Assembly: GCF_933775445.1 (NCBI RefSeq)
Contig: NC_065874.1
Location: 11,923,001 to 11,987,000 of the forward strand
DNA length: 64,000 nucleotides
DNA from: Argentina anserina
Taxonomy: Eukaryota; Streptophyta; Magnoliopsida; Rosales; Rosaceae
Direction: 5' to 3'
Shown here: piece by piece, positions 58,963 to 64,000 of the stretch
How the letters are laid out: each line of letters starts with the position of its first letter
Numbering within the stretch: the first letter of the stretch is position 1
Program-made: the position numbers and the translations under genes
Notes under the pieces: model-generated
Database searches by the model: none
What the model was told of the DNA's origin: nothing
What the model saw: only the letters and a program-made list of their open reading frames with translations

Positions 58963-60402
58963 TTAGGTCTGATAACGGTAACCAATCGACTTAATGGTCC
59001 CAATGATTGAGAAAACAAGGACAAAAAGTCCAACTATAGTCGAACTGGCAGTCCAAAGATCCTGGAAGTAAACTCGTTTCAGGATAGCCACATTACGCTT
59101 CCAAAAACTGATTCCATAGTGCCTATTGAGCTGGTTACATACACCACCATAGCAGCAAGAATCATCCATAATCTCCAGGCAAAGTGAATTAATCAGGTTC
59201 ACTACCAATTCGCTGCACCCTGCTAGCTTGTTATCAATTACACCACTCTTAATCATCAAGTTTACATCTTCCACATTGTCCACTAGTTTATCCATTAGCA
59301 GAAAGTATTTGCAGATAGACGCCGATTTTGGATACAATAAGCGCTCCAAGGCCATGACGTTTCTTATAACGCATTCAGTTTGATCGTTCACCCGAATTTG
59401 ACTAACCTTCATGTCCATACTTGTAAAGCAGGCAACGTTGAAGTTACAAAATTTGTGGGACTCATCTCCTTTTATGACTAAGCCTGCTTCTTTAAGTGGC
59501 CTGAAATTTAACCCTGCCTCCTTCAGCGTTCTTGCATCATATATATTTTTGACAGAAATACGACGATTATCTACCCAGGTCATTTCTTCTTCTGGACATA
59601 GAAAGTGTCTTACCAAATCAGTAAAATGTTTCGGTGCCACTCCATTTCTGACAAACTTTCCCTTGATATATTCTTTGAAGAACTCACAGGTAAGCTTAAG
59701 AAATGGATGAACAGGTTCTGAGTTGGCTATCTCCACAAAATTATCATGAGGGCCGGTGCGATGAACGCAATGCAAGCAGTGTTGGAAGCAGGACAAGCAG
59801 TATCGCTGTTCATGACCGGTATGGGGCTGTTTTTGTGGTTTCACTTCATTCGGGGGATTAAAGCAAGAGGAAGGCATGCCAAAATCGTATAGGTCTTGAA
59901 GCAGAGAATAAGTAAGCTGATTTTCAAACAGTATGAGATCCTGCTCAAGAGCTTTCCTCAGCCATGGTGATCTGAACAAGTGATAATAATTTCCGGTTGT
60001 TTCTTCAGAGTTCACCAGAAAAAGCTCAATGATGAAGCAGGCATCTACTAAGATCACGTCCACAAGTTCAGTTTCTTGCTGAATGACGGTCCATGCATAA
60101 CAACCAACAATGTCTTGTAGACGACTTTTGATGAAGAGTTTTAGTTCATCTATAGTCTTCATAGAACCTGCACAAAAATTCTCACAATACATTCTTTTAT
60201 TGTTCTCCATGTCCTTCAGCTCTAGTCTGCCATGATGAAAAGGGCCTATGGAAAGTAACTGGGGAGTGTATGATGCTGGATTCACATTTCGGAGTTTGTT
60301 GGGAACCCTGTAGATGCACCACAGCTCAGGTTGATAGAAGATCGGTATCGCGTCACCATATTCTTGATCCTCCATCTGGGAAGCCATCATTGCTGGTGAC
60401 AA
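58963..60402 (-). CDS. DUF247 (UPF0481-type) membrane-anchored protein, single exon
   Basis: 479 codons with no interruption. The N-terminal family hallmark is IYRVPNKLRNVNPASYTPQLLSIGPFHHG (about 30-58), followed by DMENNKRMY. Next is VDVILVDACFIIELF (about 113-127), then a motif around LEQDLILFENQLTYSLLQDLY. The middle has VKNIYDARTLKEAGLNF and VMALERLLYP. The C-terminus ends in one hydrophobic helix (IVGLFVLVFSIIGTIKSIGY), the usual DUF247 tail anchor. A second in-frame Met at residue 6 is also a possible start. The molecular function of DUF247 is unknown in most plants; one member is a candidate male determinant of grass self-incompatibility. A gypsy-type LTR begins 233 bp upstream of the ATG and may affect its promoter. 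Confidence 0.92.
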   Translation of the reverse strand: MSPAMMASQMEDQEYGDAIPIFYQPELWCIYRVPNKLRNVNPASYTPQLLSIGPFHHGRLELKDMENNKRMYCENFCAGSMKTIDELKLFIKSRLQDIVGCYAWTVIQQETELVDVILVDACFIIELFLVNSEETTGNYYHLFRSPWLRKALEQDLILFENQLTYSLLQDLYDFGMPSSCFNPPNEVKPQKQPHTGHEQRYCLSCFQHCLHCVHRTGPHDNFVEIANSEPVHPFLKLTCEFFKEYIKGKFVRNGVAPKHFTDLVRHFLCPEEEMTWVDNRRISVKNIYDARTLKEAGLNFRPLKEAGLVIKGDESHKFCNFNVACFTSMDMKVSQIRVNDQTECVIRNVMALERLLYPKSASICKYFLLMDKLVDNVEDVNLMIKSGVIDNKLAGCSELVVNLINSLCLEIMDDSCCYGGVCNQLNRHYGISFWKRNVAILKRVYFQDLWTASSTIVGLFVLVFSIIGTIKSIGYRYQT

Positions 60403-60634
60403 TGAGCTAATCAGCTGGGTTCTGAATATAGACTTACTTGTGATTTTGGATAGTACAGTTCAACAAATTCTATATTAGTTCAGACTAACAATCAAACAAT
60501 GTCATAATATGGTGGTGTTTGTTTTTGACAAGAATAATATGGTGGTGTTATATACGTGTAATTGTCTATTACCACTATTTTCTTTCAAGATAAGTACAAC
60601 ATAAAGACTTCTCTTAGACAAGCGACACTGACCA

Positions 60635-61105
60635 TGTAATACCCCGAAAATTCATATTTAATTTCCAATGAGTTCTCTGATATTATTAAGTTGGTAATTG
60701 TCCAATTTTATTAGACGAGGATGAGAACAAAAGGGTTCGAAAGATTAATTGTTTGGAAACGTTCAATTTGACGAGTCTAAGAGTTGACTTTTGACTCATT
60801 GGGTTTCTTAGAAAACTTCTTACATAAAAGTCGTAGAGCTCGTCGATACGAATTAGTGGACATGCGGCATGCCTAAATCGGAGTTCGTATAAAGAAGTTA
60901 CGAATCAAAAGGTATTTGGACATTTTTGGAAAATAGTATAAATAGGGGGAATTAAAGAGAAAAATGGGAGAAAAATCAGAAACTCGGATCGGGTACTGTT
61001 TATGGGTACTGTTCATACATGAAAATCTCAGATTTCTCTCTCTCCGAATAGCTGATTTTGGGCCGCCGAATCTCCGCCGTGCGGCCACCATAGAGCGGCG
61101 CACTG
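60635..61105 (+). repeat. 5' LTR copy (partial) of the gypsy-type element
   Basis: It aligns to 62637-63100 at clearly high similarity, with scattered substitutions and one-base indels. It includes the TATAAATAG box at about 60937-60945. Confidence 0.8.
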
Positions 61106-62636
61106 GCCAACTGTAAGAATTGATGAGGGTGGTAGTGTGCGTGAAGCATGTATGTTGTGGTGGCGGTAGAGGTTCTCTACAGCCTTGTGTGTGTGTTAGC
61201 CAATTCTCTGGTGAACTGTTCGAGAGTAATTCTTAGTCTAAATTGGTGTTCTGCTGTGGTCGTGGACTCATTGAGTTAGGATTTTTGTCGTGTTGCTTTT
61301 ACGAATAAAGTGTTTATTTGGGCATCATACACAACAACTTTTGTGACTTTATAATGAGAGGATCATGAAAGGAGATTGTTTTGTTGATTAGAAGGAATGG
61401 TAGGTTCGTGATTCTAGCGAATGCATTGTGGTGAAGTCATGAAGGTATTGTCGTGGATAAAGCATGCTTCTTTGAAAACCAATGTGTGTGATGTAAGTAG
61501 TAGGCATATGTTAATCATTGATTTGACTCATGTTAGATGTCGAGAGTTTTTGATCATGCTTAGTGGTAGAGGCTAGCTCATGACGCGAGTATCGTCTGTT
61601 AATCGCAAGAGAGTGGTGAATTAGACAAGAGGGTATGTTGACGTCTCTATGCCGAGAACATCATTATATTTCGGGATGATCATTATATTTTGGGTGGCTC
61701 ACATGTGGCTATTAATGTTAGGACATATGACTGTTGGTCTGATTGGAAGAAGTTAGAGGTATGAGTAATTGAATACTAAAATGGTCCGAGAGACTTATAA
61801 ATTTCAGTTTTTAAGACTTGTTAGTTACACAGTGTAAACATAGATTATGTAGTATTGATGTGGGATACCACTTAACCTTGAAACCTCATTCTTCAATAGC
61901 GTAGTGAGATTTGTCAGAGAAGAGAAGTCACCTCTAAGATTCGTTGAAATTTTTCGAAAGTTGGTGACATTCAAGACAACGATGTCTAGCTTGTCTCCTA
62001 AATGTCATACCGTGCAATAAGTTCCTTTAAACTTATCTTGCCCTTAAAAGAAGACTATTAGAGTGGCGCCGTGTGACCATTTAGTTGAAGGGCTCACCTA
62101 TAGTGGGGTGGTGAGAGTGGGTAGGAAGCAAGGTTAACATCGAGGGTACGCTGGACTCTGTGGGAGCAAGGTTGGAAATTTAGTATACCAACTTCATCAT
62201 CTAACAGGTTCAGATATATGGTATGCTATGTGCCTATGCTAAGGTCGTACATCTTTGCACTCAATGTGTGTTATATAAGTAAATGTAGTTATGACCTATT
62301 GGAATTTGGTTAAATAGTGAAGTTCATTTCTAAATTCGCCTTATCCCTTAAAGGTCTTGTTTTGCAGAACATCTTGATTTGCATTTGATCAGGGATGTTC
62401 GAGTCGTGGTTCTCTTGGATGGGTGCTATCATGCTCATTGTTAGATTTCATTGCAGACATAGTGAAGTTATATAACACTATGATAGAAGAAAAGTGAGCT
62501 GTGATCGCCTCGTGGAGGCATCATAGAGAGGAAAATTATTGGGGAAGGTGAATTGAAGTTTTGGGAAGAAGTTGAGAATTAATGGTTGAGTAGTGTGCTT
62601 AAATTTCGGGACGAAATTTCTTTAAGGGGGGTAGAA

Positions 62637-64000
62637 TGTAATACCCCGAAAATTCATATCTAATTTCCAATGAGTTCCCTGATATTATTAGGTTGGTCAT
62701 TGTCCAATTTTATTAGACGAGGGTGAAAACGAAAGGGTTCAAAAGATTAATTGTTCGAAAACGTTCAATTTGACGAGTCTAAGATTTGACATTTGACTCA
62801 TTGGCTTTCTTAGAAAACTTCTTACATGAAAATCGTAGAGCTCGTCGATACGAATTTGTGGACACGCGGAACGCCTAAATCAGAGTTCGTATAAAGAAGT
62901 TACGAATCAAAAGGTATTTGGATATTTTTGGAAAATAGTATAAATAGGGGAATTAAAGAAAAAATGGGAGAAAATCAGAAATTCGGATCAGGTACTGTTC
63001 ATGGATACTGTTCATACCCGAAAATCCCATATTTTTCTCTCTCCGAGTAGCTGACTTTGGGCCGCCGGATCTCCGCCGTCCGGCCTCCATAAGGCGGGTC
63101 ACCAGTCACGTTTGAAAGGTTGCTGTGTCCCCTGTCGATTGGTGGTAGCGTTACCTGCCATCTCGCCATCGTTTGGGAGCGGTGAATCCCGGAAGTTCCC
63201 CCGAAAATGTATATTTCGCCGAACTACAACTCATCGGACTTCCCTCATCCGGCAACCAATTGGTAAGATTCTTGTCCCATTTTAAAGGTCTCCTTCCACA
63301 CTACAAACCCTCCAAAAAATTTACCCCAAATCGTTGTGTGCTAGGAGAATCAAAGAAAAGAAATCATAGGTTTTAAATTGAGGCATTTCAGTTTTTGTTA
63401 AATTGAAGTGTTTAGGCTCAGAATTAGACTTTGTGGTGAACTTGGAAGTTGTTAGGAATGTCATTTAGATTGTTTGGTGAAATTTAGTGGTCATTGGTGG
63501 TGGTCGTTGAACAGTGGCGCCGCATGAACAATATTGTGAACAGTTACAGTGAACATGACTATGTAACAGTAAATGTGAACAGTGTTATGTAAAACAGTAA
63601 TGTGAACAGTGCTGATTAAAACAATAAATGTAAACAGTGTTTAGTAAAACAGTAACATGAACAATTTTTTATGAACAACATTTAGCTGTACTGAAAATCG
63701 TCACCTGATATTTTATGTATCATTTTCTAAGCATTTTATCATGCTATTAGGTGACCGACGAAACGAGTGAGGAAATTACTTTCAGTGTCGTGGAAGTTGC
63801 ATGCAGGAAATAAGGTGAGTAAACCTCACAATGATCATCACGATCGAAGTAATATTATAATTATTGAATTTAGTTTGAGTTGTCACCATAGTCGTTGTAT
63901 CACTAGTTTATAAAAATTATTTTTAAAAATATGTTTTGGTTTAAATTACATGAACTTGATCGTCTACGGTTCATGGGTAAGTGAAACGCTATTTTAATAA
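62637..64000 (+). repeat. 3' LTR of the gypsy-type element, incomplete at window end
   Basis: It starts directly after the polypurine tract. At 63509-63665 it contains a degenerate short tandem repeat built on GTGAACAGT/AAAACAGTAA. The LTR end and target duplication are not in the window. Confidence 0.7.
63509..63665. repeat. Degenerate GTGAACAGTG-type short repeats inside the LTR
   Basis: AACAGT occurs many times over about 155 bp, with spacing of roughly 10-28 bases and no strict period. Confidence 0.75.

Larger units (their letters stand above)
60635..64000 (+). mobile_element. Ty3/gypsy-type LTR retroelement derivative without coding region, running off the right edge
   Basis: Two direct copies begin TGTAATACCCCGAAAATTCATAT, at 60635 and 62637, with about 470 bp alignable between them. 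Just before the second is a polypurine tract (TTTCTTTAAGGGGGGTAGA) of the plant gypsy type, so the second copy is the 3' LTR. It contains a TATA box and runs beyond 64000. The first copy diverges completely after about 61105, so the 5' LTR is truncated. 61110-62636 has no gag-pol frame. The element is thus a deletion derivative or a large non-autonomous form. Confidence 0.75.

Noticed and set aside
63173..63376. 67-codon plus-strand frame near the right edge
   Set aside because: It lies inside the gypsy-type LTR, so it is unlikely to be a gene.

Overview
The window is nuclear DNA of a eudicot plant. It is AT-rich, has spliced genes with GT-AG introns, and carries plant-only families (SPA light-signalling protein, L-type lectin, CDK-related kinase, MUCI70/DUF616, S1-type self-incompatibility homologue, DUF247) plus plant transposons of almost every class. 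The gene set and repeat style suggest Rosaceae, but that is an inference and not proven here. No tRNA, rRNA, CRISPR array or prokaryotic feature was seen.

Positions 1-31.3 kb hold a tandem segmental duplication, with all genes on the minus strand. The ancestral order, left to right, was SPA - lectin - CDK-related kinase. Unit 1 runs from beyond the left edge to 18429; unit 2 runs from 18430 to about 29928. The joint at 18429/18430 fuses the end of an SPA exon, plus 10 bp that look like its intron, to the first intron of the kinase gene. As expected for a simple tandem duplication, the two inner copies are the broken ones. The inner kinase (13423-18060) has no exon 1 and carries a nonsense codon, frameshifts, a lost splice donor and a changed catalytic-loop Asn. 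The inner SPA copy (18430-19236) lacks everything downstream and has three frame disruptions. The outer SPA copy (1-170, cut by the window edge) and the outer kinase (24811-31272, 8 exons, 705 codons) look intact. Both lectin genes (11935-12735 and 23290-24090) remain open.

The units diverged mainly by mobile DNA. Unit 1 received a complete Ty1/copia element (3486-8595) with 5-bp target duplications and LTRs that differ only by one 11-bp tandem duplication, yet its polyprotein has two in-frame stops. It also has a MITE-like element (10788-11100) and an LTR-element remnant in a kinase intron, for which unit 2 supplies the empty site.

From 31.3 to 43.7 kb the DNA is gene-poor. It holds a 5'-truncated LINE-like insertion with 13-bp target duplications, five tandem copies of a ~505-bp unit between GGCCGGGCC-rich arms, a hAT-like MITE, and two small Helitrons in opposite orientation (A^T insertion, CTAG 3' ends, hairpins).

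The 44.2-50.4 kb stretch has two apparently healthy plus-strand genes: a nine-exon MUCI70-like (DUF616) Golgi glycosyltransferase-type gene of 567 aa, and a single-exon four-helix membrane protein. From 51 to 64 kb there is a LINE fragment, an S1/SPH secreted protein gene, a small secreted-type ORF split by an 861-bp hAT-like element, an intact DUF247 gene, and a coding-less Ty3/gypsy-type element whose 3' LTR runs off the right edge.

The most unusual signals are the duplication joint, where an SPA exon end and kinase exon 2 are both in phase 0, and the set of precisely bounded non-autonomous transposons.
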